Origin: Streptomyces sp. MNU76
GTDB taxonomy: Bacteria > Actinomycetota > Actinomycetes > Streptomycetales > Streptomycetaceae
Direction of reading: 5' to 3'
Length of the DNA: 64,000 nt
NCBI RefSeq assembly: GCF_020982545.1
Contig: NZ_JAJKLK010000021.1
Coordinates: forward strand, 407,587 to 471,586
Below the pieces are notes generated by a model. It worked only from the letters and a program-made list of their open reading frames with translations. It had not been told where the DNA came from and did not search any database. The position numbers were made by a program, and so were the translations under genes. Positions 18,494 to 31,440 of this stretch are shown in pieces; positions within the stretch are counted from its first letter, which is position 1; each line of letters begins with the position of its first letter.

Positions 18494-19480
18494 GTGGACA
18501 TCGACATGAGTGCCCTCAGGGGCTTGGTGCGGGAGAAGGAGATCTCCTTCGACCTGCTCGTCGAGGCGATCGAGGCGGCCCTCCTCATCGCCTACCACCG
18601 CACCGAGGGAAGCCGCCGCCACGCGCGCGTGGAGCTCAACCGGGAGACCGGCCATGTGACCGTGTGGGCGAAGGAGGACCCCGAGGACCTGGAGGAGGGG
18701 CAGGAGGCACGCGCGTTCGACGACACACCGTCGGACTTCGGGCGCATCGCCGCCACCACCGCCAAACAGGTGATCCTGCAGCGGCTGCGGGACGCCGAGG
18801 ACGACGCCACGCTCGGTGAGTACGCCGGGCGCGAGGGCGACATCGTCACCGGCGTGGTCCAGCAGGGCCGCGACCCGAAGAACGTGCTCGTCGACATCGG
18901 CAAGCTGGAGGCCATCCTGCCCGTGCAGGAGCAGGTCCCCGGCGAGACCTACCAGCACGGCATGCGGCTCCGGTCGTACGTCGTACGGGTGGCGAAGGGT
19001 GTGCGCGGCCCCTCCGTGACGCTCTCGCGCACCCACCCGAACCTGGTGAAGAAGCTCTTCGCCCTGGAGGTGCCGGAGATCGCCGACGGGTCCGTCGAGA
19101 TCGCCGCCATCGCCCGGGAGGCGGGACACCGCACGAAGATCGCCGTCCGCTCGACCCGCAGCGGTCTGAACGCCAAGGGCGCCTGCATCGGCCCGATGGG
19201 CGGCCGGGTGCGCAATGTCATGGGCGAGCTGAACGGCGAGAAGATCGACATCGTCGACTGGTCGGACGACCCGGCGGAGATGGTGGCGAACGCGCTCTCA
19301 CCGGCCCGGGTCTCCAAGGTCGACGTGGTGGACCTCGCGGCCCGCTCCGCGCGCGTGACGGTGCCCGACTACCAGCTGTCGCTGGCGATCGGCAAGGAGG
19401 GCCAGAACGCCCGCCTCGCCGCCCGTCTCACCGGCTGGCGGATCGACATCCGACCGGACACCGAACAGCCGTCCGAGTAG
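18494..19480 (+). CDS. nusA: Transcription termination/antitermination factor NusA
   Basis: The 328-residue protein binds RNA polymerase and nascent RNA. In order it has the N-terminal polymerase-binding domain, an S1 domain (EGDIVTGVVQQGRDPKNVLVD), and two KH domains (GACIGPMGGRVRNVMGELNGEKI; LAIGKEGQNARLAARLTGW). It lacks the C-terminal acidic repeats of E. coli NusA, as is normal in actinobacteria. The GTG start follows rimP by 2 bases. Confidence 0.95.
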   Translation: MDIDMSALRGLVREKEISFDLLVEAIEAALLIAYHRTEGSRRHARVELNRETGHVTVWAKEDPEDLEEGQEARAFDDTPSDFGRIAATTAKQVILQRLRDAEDDATLGEYAGREGDIVTGVVQQGRDPKNVLVDIGKLEAILPVQEQVPGETYQHGMRLRSYVVRVAKGVRGPSVTLSRTHPNLVKKLFALEVPEIADGSVEIAAIAREAGHRTKIAVRSTRSGLNAKGACIGPMGGRVRNVMGELNGEKIDIVDWSDDPAEMVANALSPARVSKVDVVDLAARSARVTVPDYQLSLAIGKEGQNARLAARLTGWRIDIRPDTEQPSE

Positions 19481-19614
19481 TCGTCGCAGTCGTCCGAGCG
19501 GTCGGGGAACAGATCCAAGCCGCAGGTCGCTTAGATCACGTCAGTTATACGTGCGGCAAGTGTTCGATTCTTGCCCCAAAGGGGTGAGGTCGCTGCGGGG
19601 AGGTAGACTTAGCA

Positions 19615-19911
19615 GTGTCTGGCCGGACGCGCGCCCGCGCATGCCCTGAACGCACCTGTGTGGGGTGCAGGCAGCGATCGACCAAGACCGAACTGCTGCG
19701 CGTCGTGGCGATCGAGGACGAATGCGTCCCCGATCCTCGCGGTACGCTGCCCGGCCGGGGTGCGTACGTACACCCCGTTCAGGTCTGTCTCGACCTGGGC
19801 GTACGCCGCCGGGCGTTCACACGGGCGCTGCGCGCCCCGGGAGCGCTCGACACAAAGGCGTTGCGCCGATACGTGGAGCAGACAACAGTTGCCGAGCAGG
19901 CAACACCGTAA
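19615..19911 (+). CDS. YlxR/RnpM family RNA-binding protein
   Basis: The 98-residue protein has the YlxR (DUF448) signature: RTCVGCRQR near the start, then GTLPGRGAYVHP and a basic C-terminal helix RRRAFTRALR. Family members bind RNA, and the Firmicute homologue modulates RNase P. It lies between nusA and infB as in most bacteria. The GTG at 19615 has GGGAGG about 12 bases upstream, a long spacing. The 134 bases after nusA are relatively AT-rich and may hold an internal promoter. Confidence 0.85.
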   Translation: MSGRTRARACPERTCVGCRQRSTKTELLRVVAIEDECVPDPRGTLPGRGAYVHPVQVCLDLGVRRRAFTRALRAPGALDTKALRRYVEQTTVAEQATP

Positions 19912-20058
19912 GACGTGTCGCACGGAACCTCCGTGCGGCCCTGGTACCCCGCGAGTTGGAAGTAGGTCGAGATTGCGATGAGCACTCGATGAGCACGCGA
20001 TGAGTACGCCCATGAAGTAGCGACGGTCCGGATGCACCCGGACCTAAAAAGGAGCGAA

Positions 20059-22158
<2,100 letters not shown>

Positions 22159-22171
22159 GACGGGGCCGGTC

Positions 22172-22969
22172 ATGCTGCTGACGATCGACGTGGGCAACAC
22201 CCACACCGTCCTCGGACTGTTCGACGGCGAGGACATCGTCGAACACCGGCGCACATCTCCACGGACTCGCGCCGCACCGCCGACGAACTGGCCGTCCTCC
22301 TCCAGGGCCTCATGGGCATACCCGCTGCTCGGCGAGGAGCTCGGCGACGGCATCGACGGCATCGCGATCTGCGCCACCGTCCCGTCGGTGCTGCACGAGC
22401 TGCGCGAGGTGACCCGCCGCTACTACGGCGACGTCCCCGCCGTCCTCGTCGAGCCCGGCGTGAAGACGGGCGTTCCGATCCTCACGGACAACCCGAAGGA
22501 GGTCGGCGCCGACCGCATCATCAACGCCGTCGCCGCCGTCGAGCTGTACGGCGGGCCGGCCGTCGTCGTGGACTTCGGTACGGCGACGACGTTCGACGCG
22601 GTCAGCGCGCGCGGCGAGTACGTCGGCGGTGTCATCGCACCCGGTATCGAGATCTCCGTCGAGGCGCTCGGCGTCAAGGGCGCACAGCTCCGCAAGATCG
22701 AGGTCGCCCGGCCCCGCAGCGTCATCGGCAAGAACACGGTCGAGGCGATGCAGTCCGGGATCGTGTACGGGTTCGCCGGGCAGGTCGACGGCGTCGTCAG
22801 CCGCATGGTCCGCGAACTCGCCGACGACCCCGCGGACGTGACGGTCATCGCGACGGGCGGGCTGGCACCGATGGTGCTGGGCGAGTCCTCGGTGATCGAC
22901 GAACACGAGCCGTGGCTGACGCTGATCGGGCTCCGGCTGGTGTACGAGCGGAACGTGTCGCGACTGTGA
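22172..22969 (+). CDS. coaX: Type III pantothenate kinase
   Basis: The 265-residue enzyme phosphorylates pantothenate in the first step of CoA synthesis. The ASKHA-fold motifs are present: MLLTIDVGNTHTVLGLF, the GADRIINAVAA segment, VDFGTATTFD and ITPGI-like VIAPGIEISVEAL. Residues 28-49 are out of family in the given frame. A neighbouring frame of the same bases reads ISTDSRRTADELAVLLQG, as expected for CoaX, so an insertion near 22251 and a deletion near 22318 cancel out. In other Streptomyces, panC-nadB-nadC precede this gene; here a truncated infB does. Confidence 0.88.
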   Translation: MLLTIDVGNTHTVLGLFDGEDIVEHRRTSPRTRAAPPTNWPSSSRASWAYPLLGEELGDGIDGIAICATVPSVLHELREVTRRYYGDVPAVLVEPGVKTGVPILTDNPKEVGADRIINAVAAVELYGGPAVVVDFGTATTFDAVSARGEYVGGVIAPGIEISVEALGVKGAQLRKIEVARPRSVIGKNTVEAMQSGIVYGFAGQVDGVVSRMVRELADDPADVTVIATGGLAPMVLGESSVIDEHEPWLTLIGLRLVYERNVSRL

Positions 22970-23002
22970 GCGCCTGAGGGGTGTTCGTCGGGTGCGGGTG
23001 GG

Positions 23003-23040
23003 TGGGGCTGGTCGCGCAGTTCCCGCGCCCTGAAAGAGGC
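23003..23040 (+). repeat. Dispersed intergenic hairpin repeat, copy 6a
   Basis: GGGGCTGGTCGCGCAGTTC, then CCGCGCCCTGAAAGAGGC. It forms a head-to-head pair with copy 6b, so the whole 23003-23115 interval can fold into one long stem. Confidence 0.85.
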
Positions 23041-23078
23041 CTACGGCCCTTCGGGGTGAAAGCACGGGCGCAGCCCCT

Positions 23079-23115
23079 GCTCTTCAGGGCGCGGGAACTG
23101 CGCGAGAAACCCCCA
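23079..23115 (-). repeat. Dispersed intergenic hairpin repeat, copy 6b
   Basis: GCTCTTCAGGGCGCGGGAAC, then TGCGCGAGAAACCCCC: the inverted partner of copy 6a, followed by the CCCGCACCCG flank. Confidence 0.85.
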
Positions 23116-23221
23116 CCCACCCGCACCCGAAACGCACCCCTCGCGCCCCCACCCGGGTGGAACCGTCGGCGCCACGCCCTCATCACATCCGTTTTGTCTG
23201 ATTAGCGCGTATCGTCGCCGC

Positions 23222-23943
23222 ATGCCCACGCCCCACGGAACCCGCGGCGGCATGGCGTTCGGCGCTGAGGAGCTGCGTGTGCTCCGCCGTGCCCTCGCCC
23301 TCGCCCTCAACCCCAGTCCCGTCTCGGCGGAGGAGGTGCAGGACTGCCTCCGGCTCGCCGAGTCCGTCGACGAGGCGGCCCGCGAGGACGCCCGTCTGAG
23401 GGCCTTCCTGCTGGCCGACCTCGCCCGGTACCGCGCCGCGCTCCCCGGCACCGTCACGGGCTACGCGGCACTCCTGACGCAGGCCCTGGACACCGGGTAC
23501 CGCCCCCACCCGGACGACCTCGCCGCGCTGCGCGCCCTGCGCGGCAACCCCGCCGCCGCATCGCTCCTGGAGCGCTGCCGCCCGCTCGCCGCCCAGGACG
23601 TGCGCGCCCGTTTCGAGGGGCGCGCGGCCGTCTCGGCCGTCGTCGTCCCCGCCTCGCGCTCCGCCTCCGGCCGCTCACGGCTCCGGCTCACCGCACTCTC
23701 GGGCGGTCTGGCGGCGCGGGACAGCCACACGCGCGCCGCCGGAGAGCCCGCCCGGCCGAAGCCCGCCCGGCCGTCCTGCCCGCGGAGCCGGCCGAGCCCG
23801 CCGACAAGCCCGGCCCGGTGCCCCGCCCCGACGCCCCGCGCCCGGCCCGCCGGCCCGTCCCCACCCCCGGCGAGGTCTTCCCGCCCAAGCGGAAGCCGCC
23901 CGCCCCGCCCGCGAACCCGCCCCAGCAGTTGGCCGCCGTCTAG
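23222..23943 (+). pseudogene. Conserved hypothetical protein, frameshifted near its C-terminus
   Basis: The first 160 residues form a helical, Ala/Leu/Arg-rich domain (LRVLRRALALALNPSPVSAEEVQDCLRLAESVDEAA is one helix pair; key part ALNPSPVSAEEVQDCL). After about 23700 the frame turns into low-complexity Pro/Arg/Ser. Another frame of the same bases gives PAEPAEPADKPGPVPRP, then GEVFPPKRKPPAPPAN, and stops at TAG 23941-23943, leaving 19 bases before the next start. One or more indels in the C/G-rich 23700-23790 stretch explain this. The function is unknown. Start: ATG 23222 or 23252. Confidence 0.6.
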
Positions 23944-23962
23944 CCCTGGCTACCCTGGACAC

Positions 23963-24151
23963 ATGGACTACGTCTCCGCGCTGCTGCCCCCCTTCGTGAT
24001 GGCCGTGCTGTTCATCAGCGTCATCAGGGTGATCGTGAAGACCCAGGGCGGTCCCAACAAGGCCAAGGAGGACGCGGTGGTCGACGCGGCCCTCGCCCGC
24101 GCAGAGAACACCCGCCAGGCCGGCGGCGACTCCCGGACCACCGGCGCCTGA
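23963..24151 (+). CDS. Small single-pass membrane protein
   Basis: The 62-residue protein has one transmembrane helix (VSALLPPFVMAVLFISVIRVIV, about residues 3-24; core LLPPFVMAVLFISVI) and a charged cytoplasmic tail rich in Ala/Asp/Glu. The frame is shared by chance with the preceding gene's wrong frame. The ATG at 23963 is taken as its own start because the preceding gene's correct stop lies just upstream. The function is unknown. Similar short proteins occur beside this regulator in other streptomycetes (recollection). Confidence 0.65.
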   Translation: MDYVSALLPPFVMAVLFISVIRVIVKTQGGPNKAKEDAVVDAALARAENTRQAGGDSRTTGA

Positions 24152-24243
24152 CGCGTATCGCCCCGCCCCATCGGCGTACGACTCGTGTGTTTTTCGAGTC
24201 GTACGCCCTTTTTGTTCCCCCGCTCCGGATAGTGTGCGGAACT

Positions 24244-24741
24244 GTGCCTCGCCCATTGGGAGAACTCGAAGACGCCGTCATGACGCGGGTGTGGAAGTGG
24301 AACCGCCCGGTGACAGTTCGGGAAGTCCTGGAAGACCTTCAGCAGGAACGGTCCATCGCGTACACCACCGTGATGACCGTTCTGGACAATCTCCATCAGA
24401 AGGGCTGGGTGCGCCGGGAGGCGGAGGGCCGGGCCTATCGATATGAGGCCGTCTCCACGCGCGCCGCCTACGCGGCCGCACTCATGAACGAAGCCTGGTC
24501 GCAGAGCGACAACCCCGCCGCCGCCCTCGTCGCCTTCTTCGGGATGATGAGCGAGGAACAGCGACAGGCGCTCACCGACGCCGTACGCATCGTGCAGGGC
24601 CCGGGCCCCGGCAAACCCGAAGCCGCCGCGCCCGCCGCCCCCGTCCTCGAAACCCCTGTTGAAACCGCCGGCGAATCCGTCGAATCGTCCGGCGAAACAC
24701 AGGGCACCCCCGGCGAATCACCGGATCTCCCCGGGCGATAG
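24244..24741 (+). CDS. BlaI/MecI/CopY family transcriptional regulator
   Basis: The 165-residue protein starts with a winged helix-turn-helix of the penicillinase-repressor type: LGELEDAVMTRVWKWNRPVTVREVL, with recognition segment SIAYTTVMTVLDNLHQKGWVRRE (key part AYTTVMTVLDNL). A dimerisation helix and a low-complexity Pro/Glu/Ser tail follow. The GTG at 24244 matches the usual start; GTG 24232 is an alternative. No BlaR-type sensor protease is adjacent, so this looks like an orphan regulator. Confidence 0.85.
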   Translation: MPRPLGELEDAVMTRVWKWNRPVTVREVLEDLQQERSIAYTTVMTVLDNLHQKGWVRREAEGRAYRYEAVSTRAAYAAALMNEAWSQSDNPAAALVAFFGMMSEEQRQALTDAVRIVQGPGPGKPEAAAPAAPVLETPVETAGESVESSGETQGTPGESPDLPGR

Positions 24742-24750
24742 CGTCCGCTC

Positions 24751-25284
24751 ATGCCAGCAACGAGTCCCGAAGCCACCGCAAAAGCCATCACCGTCAGGCG
24801 GGCTCGGACCAGCGATGTCCCGCACGTGCGCGACCTGCTCGACTCCTACGTCCAGCGCCGCATCCTGCTCGACAAAGCGACGGTCACGCTTTACGAGGAC
24901 ATCCAGGAGTTCTGGGTCGCGGAACGGGACGACAACGCCCAGGTCGTCGGCTGCGGCGCGCTGCACGTCATGTGGGAAGACCTCGCGGAAGTCCGCACTC
25001 TCGCGGTGAACCCGGACGCCAAGGGGCTCGGCGTCGGTCACCAGTTGCTCGAGAAGTTGCTGCACACCGCTCGCTGGCTGGGTGTTCGACGCGTTTTCTG
25101 TCTGACCTTCGAAGTCGAGTTCTTCGCCAAGCACGGCTTCGTGGAGATCGGTGAGACTCCCGTCGACACCGATGTCTACGCGGAGCTGCTGCGTTCCTAT
25201 GACGAGGGCGTCGCGGAGTTCCTCGGTCTCGAACGAGTGAAACCGAACACCTTGGGCAACAGCCGGATGCTTCTGCATCTGTGA
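24751..25284 (+). CDS. N-acetylglutamate synthase-like GNAT (amino-acid N-acetyltransferase)
   Basis: The 177-residue GNAT protein resembles the short ArgA-type acetyltransferases of actinobacteria. Motifs: ITVRRARTSDVPHVRDLLDSY at the start, EVRTLAVNPDAKGLGVGHQLLE for acetyl-CoA binding, and FFAKHGFVEIGE at the end. It would acetylate glutamate for arginine synthesis, though it lacks the kinase-like domain of classical ArgA. The start is 9 bases after the BlaI-like stop, suggesting co-transcription. Confidence 0.85.
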   Translation: MPATSPEATAKAITVRRARTSDVPHVRDLLDSYVQRRILLDKATVTLYEDIQEFWVAERDDNAQVVGCGALHVMWEDLAEVRTLAVNPDAKGLGVGHQLLEKLLHTARWLGVRRVFCLTFEVEFFAKHGFVEIGETPVDTDVYAELLRSYDEGVAEFLGLERVKPNTLGNSRMLLHL

Positions 25285-25475
25285 TCGTCGGCGGAGACCA
25301 ATTCCGGTGAGGAACGTTCCACCGAGGGTCGCCTTGCCCACGGGGCCTATGTCCGAAACGCGCATGTTTCCGGTCTTCCCCGGGCTCCTCGTCCTCTCCG
25401 GACTCTCTCCCCGGCCTCTCCTCGGTCTCTCCCAGGGGTTTGTGTTTTTCCTGGAAAAGCGGTTTGCTTTCCGAC

Positions 25476-25487
25476 GTACTGCAGTAC
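25476..25487. promoter_or_regulatory. Palindrome in the low-GC leader of lsr2
   Basis: GTACTGCAGTAC is a perfect 12-bp palindrome 77 bases before the lsr2 start, inside a stretch (25430-25500) of clearly lower GC that ends in ATATAAC. Lsr2 binds AT-rich DNA, so autoregulation here is plausible but unproven. Confidence 0.45.
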
Positions 25488-25564
25488 TGCATATAACAGG
25501 GGACGCGAAACAGCGGCGCTCGCCGCAGCCCTCGGCCCTGAAGTTTTCGATGAAAGGAAATCCG

Positions 25565-25900
25565 GTGGCACAGAAGGTTCAGGTCCTTCTTGTCGACGAC
25601 CTCGACGGCGGCGAGGCGGACGAGACCGTGACGTTCGCGCTGGACGGCAAGACGTACGAGATCGACCTCACGACCGCCAACGCGGACAAGCTTCGCGGCC
25701 TTCTCGACCCCTACGTCAAGGGTGGCCGGCGTACCGGTGGCCGCGCTGCGGGTGGGCGTGGCAAGGCCCGTGCCGCTTCCGGCGGCAGCCAGGACACCGC
25801 GGCCATCCGTGCCTGGGCGAAGGAGAACGGTTACGAGGTCAACGACCGCGGTCGGGTCCCCGCCTCCATCCGCGAGGCCTACGAGAAGGCCAACGGCTGA
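25565..25900 (+). CDS. lsr2: Nucleoid-associated protein Lsr2
   Basis: The 111-residue protein bridges DNA and silences AT-rich genes. The N-terminal oligomerisation domain starts AQKVQVLLVDDLDGGEADETV. The C-terminal DNA-binding domain has the minor-groove RGR (VNDRGRVPASIREAYEKANG; Arg-Gly-Arg near residue 97) preceded by IRAWAKENGYEV. The GTG at 25565 has AAAGGAA upstream. Its stop overlaps by 22 bases the end of the convergent gene. Confidence 0.95.
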   Translation: MAQKVQVLLVDDLDGGEADETVTFALDGKTYEIDLTTANADKLRGLLDPYVKGGRRTGGRAAGGRGKARAASGGSQDTAAIRAWAKENGYEVNDRGRVPASIREAYEKANG

Positions 25901-26532
25901 GATTCCGACGGCCCGGTGCTCGCGCGCCGCAGCCGGACGCGGTGGCAGTGCGTCGCCACCGTGTCCACCACTCGCACGAGGTCGGGGGCGCCCCCACCGC
26001 CCCCCAACGCCGACATGCTCGGCAGCGAGGGTTCGACCTCGCACCCCGGCTCGGGGGCCGCACCCACTCGGCGGCCCCTGTGAACCGGCCTCCCCGCCCA
26101 CGCCCCCACGCCCACCGGTTCCGCCCGGGGCTCCGGCGCCACCATGTGACCGCCCGTTCCGACGGCAGTGAGGTCCAGGTCGAGGCCGCCCCAGTCCAGC
26201 CACCGCAACAATCCCGGCACCTCCTCCGCGCTCCCCGCCGCGACCAGCAGCAGCATCCGCCCGCCGCGCAGCGCCACCGGGGAACCCGGGCCGCGCACCG
26301 GCCCCAGATGTCGAAGCGCCGCGACCCCCGCTTCCATCGGTACGTCGAGTACATCGAAGCGCAGGCCCGTAATGAGGTGTACGGGCGTCCCGGGCACGGT
26401 CGCCCAGCCGAGATCGTTCTCGTACCACCACCGCACCGCGTCGCACGGGTCCGCACCGGGGACATCGCGCGGGGCGACGGCCGAGGAGGCGCTCGGGTCG
26501 AGCGGTCGGCGGGGAAGGGGGACGATGGCCAT
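25879..26532 (-). CDS. SCO3374-family hypothetical protein
   Basis: A 217-residue protein from the ATG at 26532. The core segments VRWWYENDLGWATVPGTPV, GLRFDVLDVPMEAG and RMLLLVAAGSAEEVPGLLRWLDWG match the streptomycete family I recall under this name, conserved between lsr2 and clpC. It has features of a bifunctional primase/polymerase-like N-domain but no clear catalytic residues, so no function is assigned. The 3' end overlaps lsr2 by 22 bases. A longer frame to a TTG at 26634 exists but has no ribosome site. Confidence 0.7.
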   Translation of the reverse strand: MAIVPLPRRPLDPSASSAVAPRDVPGADPCDAVRWWYENDLGWATVPGTPVHLITGLRFDVLDVPMEAGVAALRHLGPVRGPGSPVALRGGRMLLLVAAGSAEEVPGLLRWLDWGGLDLDLTAVGTGGHMVAPEPRAEPVGVGAWAGRPVHRGRRVGAAPEPGCEVEPSLPSMSALGGGGGAPDLVRVVDTVATHCHRVRLRRASTGPSESQPLAFS

Positions 26533-26962
26533 GTCAGGAGCAACAGGGCGAAGGGGCCCAGAGTTACGCTGGGTGTCGGCGCGGTTGCGAGGAGTGCCGG
26601 GAAAGGGGGCGTTCCACAGTGTGCGGTGGCGCAAGGATGTTCGCCCTTAGCGGAGGGAACCGGTGCATCCGGCATGGAGTGTCAGTCCCTACGGGTAAGA
26701 CATCCCTAGTGGGAGGGGGCGACACGCAGGAAAGGCCGTCTCACGTTCGCCATCGGCGTACTGATGGTGGGGGTAACTGCCTGGCCTGCGGGAACATCGT
26801 CTCGCACCATCGGGTTGGAGCAGATGTCGGCGTTCGGGGTCAGGAGGCCAAGGACGGTGTCGGCAGTTGGAATGAGCGGTCCCCGCTTGCGGGACTAAGC
26901 TGCGGAAGGACAGCGAGGGGAGCGTCCCCTCACTGCCTGACCGCTCTGAGGAGCGATTAACG
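26533..26962. promoter_or_regulatory. clpC upstream region with a ClgR-like box
   Basis: This 430-base gap has no credible gene. At 26745-26761 the sequence GTTCGC-CATCG-GCGTAC is a near-palindrome with the CGC...GCG core of ClgR operators, the activator known to control clp genes in actinobacteria. A second imperfect dyad, GTCCCCGC/GCGGGAC, lies near 26880-26896. ClgR control is an inference. Confidence 0.45.
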
Positions 26963-29488
<2,526 letters not shown>

Positions 29489-29514
29489 CCGCTGCGCTCG
29501 GCCTGAGCGAGCAG

Positions 29515-29556
29515 AAGGGGCTGCCCCGGGACTTCGGTCCCGGGGCAGCCCCTTTT
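29515..29556 (+). terminator. Intrinsic terminator of clpC
   Basis: Perfect 18-bp arms (29515-29532 and 29537-29554) close a TTCG tetraloop and are followed by a T run. This is the strongest intrinsic terminator in the window. Confidence 0.95.
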
Positions 29557-29943
29557 TCGTGTCGGAAATGAGTGATGCGGGCCTCGTAGTCGGCGTCACA
29601 TTCCCGAGTTCTTTCCGGCCGGTACCGGTGACGTGCCGCACAGGTTATTTGTCCGGTACTAGGTGGAATAGTGGCGGATGCCTGACGGGCAAAACGGACA
29701 TTAGGGTCTCGAGGTGAGGGATTCAGGTCGTGCTGTGCAGGTGAGGGGTGGTTTGGGGGTGGGTGTCAATGAGAGGAGGTATTTCTGTAGAGCTACGACG
29801 TTCAGTCGTAGATCACACGTTTGGGGGGTTTCGGGGGGTCGGGGTACCAATGTGTCGTCCCGTTCGGCGGCGCAGATGCGTGCCGGGTGGGATTCGTGTC
29901 CGTCGAGGCACGTTCCCTGTCTCCGTCTCCCGTGAGGTACTCC
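29557..29943. other. Long leader region upstream of the M23 peptidase gene
   Basis: About 390 bases without a credible gene. It contains a lower-GC stretch at 29640-29710, an inverted repeat CTACGAC-GTTCA-GTCGTAG (29793-29811), and a G-rich run at 29820-29840. It could carry a regulated promoter and long 5' leader. I looked for the c-di-AMP (ydaO) riboswitch found before some Streptomyces cell-wall hydrolase genes and saw no match. Confidence 0.5.
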
Positions 29944-30546
29944 ATGTCGCAGCGTGTTCGCACTCCCCGTTCCCGTATGTCCCAGCTCCGTGTCCGTGCC
30001 GCCGTGGCGGCCGTGGGTGTGAGTGTCTCGGGCGTGCTGGGGGCCGGGGTCGCGGCCGCCGCCGGTGGTGCTCAGGCCGCGAGCGCCGGCACCGCCACCG
30101 TCCAGACCGCCGCCGCCAAGAAGGCCGCCTCCTGGGTCAGCCCCGTCAAGGGCTACAAGCTGAGCGCGCGGTTCGCCCAGGCCGGCAACATGTGGTCCGC
30201 GAAGCACAGCGGCCAGGACTTCGCCGTCAAGAGCGGTACGGCCGTCGCCGCCGCGCACGGCGGCACCGTCGTGAAGGCCGGCGGCAACGGCGCCGGTGAC
30301 GGCCCGGCGTACGGCAACGCCGTGGTCATCAAGCACGGCAACGGCACGTTCTCGCAATACGCCCACCTGTCCAAGGTGAACGTGAAGGTCGGCCAGGTCG
30401 TCAAGACCGGGCAGCGCATAGCCCTCTCCGGCAACACCGGTAACTCCAGCGGGCCGCACCTGCACTTCGAGATCCGTACGACCGCGAACTACGGCTCGGC
30501 CATCGACCCGGTCGCCTTCCTGCGGACCAAGGGCGTCAGCGTCTGA
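29944..30546 (+). CDS. M23 family cell-wall metallopeptidase (secreted)
   Basis: The 200-residue protein begins with a signal peptide (Arg-rich start, hydrophobic residues 18-40, AQA-type cleavage site). A LytM/M23 domain follows: zinc ligands His88 and Asp92 in HSGQD, then HLHFE with His172 and His174. The family cleaves peptidoglycan cross-bridges. The ATG at 29944 has GAGG 8 bases upstream; the upstream in-frame extension would precede the signal peptide and is rejected. There is no cell-wall-binding domain. Confidence 0.9.
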   Translation: MSQRVRTPRSRMSQLRVRAAVAAVGVSVSGVLGAGVAAAAGGAQAASAGTATVQTAAAKKAASWVSPVKGYKLSARFAQAGNMWSAKHSGQDFAVKSGTAVAAAHGGTVVKAGGNGAGDGPAYGNAVVIKHGNGTFSQYAHLSKVNVKVGQVVKTGQRIALSGNTGNSSGPHLHFEIRTTANYGSAIDPVAFLRTKGVSV

Positions 30547-30591
30547 TCCGCCCGGGCCTGAGGGTCCGGGCCGGTCAGGACGAGCCGGTCA

Positions 30592-30617
30592 GCACGGGCC
30601 GTAGTCCTGGCCCGTGC
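30592..30617. terminator. Convergent hairpin, M23 peptidase / TetR
   Basis: GCACGGGCC and GGCCCGTGC (30592-30600, 30609-30617) pair perfectly around an 8-base loop between two convergent genes. Confidence 0.65.
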
Positions 30618-30690
30618 CGCACATCGGGATGTCGGCGTAGTAGTCGTTGAACCCGAGGGCGCTGGGGGTACTACCCCGATGCGAGGGCCC

Positions 30691-31311
30691 TCACGAGTGT
30701 GGGGTGCCGGCGTGTGCCTGGGTCACCAGGTCGATCGCGACCTCCAGGACGGCCTTGCGCTTCTCCTCGGGGTCGCCTTCGAGGTCCCTGAGGACGAACA
30801 TGCCGGCGTGCATGGTGAACAGGGCGCTCGTGCAGCGGACCTGGTCGGTCAGGGCGGCGTCCGGTTCCTTGATGGTGTCGATCAGCCGGATCATGCGGTC
30901 CTTGAACGTCTCGCCGACGCTCAGCTCGCGGACCGTCGCCTGGTTCTCCTGCATGAAGCGGAAGAGGGGGGCGACATCGGCCAGGGCCAGGCTGTAGCGG
31001 CGCAGGATCTCCCGCTTGGTGTCGAGGGTCCGCGGCTGGGTGCCCGCCCATTCGATCAGTTCGTCGATCGGGCGCTGCAAGTCCTGGAAGAGACCGATGA
31101 GGATGTCCTCCTTGGTCTTGAAGTGGTAGTACAGCGCCGCCTTCGTCACATCGAGGCGTTCGGCGATCTCCCGCAGCGAGGTCTTCTCGTAGCCCTGCTC
31201 GGCGAAGAGTTCGAGGGCGACGTCCTGGATGCGCTGGCGGGTGTCGCCGCGACGCTGCCGCTTAGGTGTCGGGCTCGTCGGGCCCGTCGCGTCCCGTGTC
31301 GTGCCGCTCAT
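30691..31311 (-). CDS. TetR/AcrR family transcriptional regulator
   Basis: The 206-residue protein has a TetR helix-turn-helix at about residues 22-70 (RIQDVALELFAEQGYEKTSLREIAERLDVTKAALYYHF; key part TKAALYYHFKTKEDI). An all-helical ligand domain follows. It is divergent from an MFS drug-efflux gene, and two copies of an 18-bp palindrome lie between them. The usual reading is that it represses itself and the exporter until a toxic ligand binds. GAGG precedes the ATG. Confidence 0.92.
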   Translation of the reverse strand: MSGTTRDATGPTSPTPKRQRRGDTRQRIQDVALELFAEQGYEKTSLREIAERLDVTKAALYYHFKTKEDILIGLFQDLQRPIDELIEWAGTQPRTLDTKREILRRYSLALADVAPLFRFMQENQATVRELSVGETFKDRMIRLIDTIKEPDAALTDQVRCTSALFTMHAGMFVLRDLEGDPEEKRKAVLEVAIDLVTQAHAGTPHS

Positions 31312-31375
31312 CCTCGTACTCCTCGCCGCTCGGACGGCCCGGGTCGGTCAAGCCTCGGCCAAGCGCGTCGAACTT

Positions 31376-31393
31376 ACTTGACGCCCGGCTAGT
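31376..31393. promoter_or_regulatory. TetR operator, left copy
   Basis: ACTTGACGCCCGGCTAGT is an imperfect palindrome of form ACTnGnCG-nn-CGnCnAGT. It overlaps the likely -35 (TTGACG, 31378-31383) of the MFS promoter, whose -10 would be TAGCTT at 31402-31407. Confidence 0.75.
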
Positions 31394-31422
31394 TAGGGGC
31401 CTAGCTTCCCCAAGTGTAGACA

Positions 31423-31440
31423 ACTAGCCGGTCGGCAAGT
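31423..31440. promoter_or_regulatory. TetR operator, right copy
   Basis: ACTAGCCGGTCGGCAAGT is the better palindrome (ACTnGCCG-nn-CGGCnAGT), 47 bases from the left copy and in mirror orientation. Together the two make a 71-bp higher-order inverted repeat (31373-31443). Confidence 0.8.

Noticed and set aside
29557..29943. c-di-AMP (ydaO) riboswitch before the M23 peptidase
   Set aside because: Expected from related cell-wall genes, but none of the conserved ydaO segments is visible.
30597..30662. Short leftward frame ending FNDYYADIPMCGTGQDYGPC
   Set aside because: It looks protein-like but has no start codon outside the TetR gene and no ribosome site. Kept only as a possible gene remnant.
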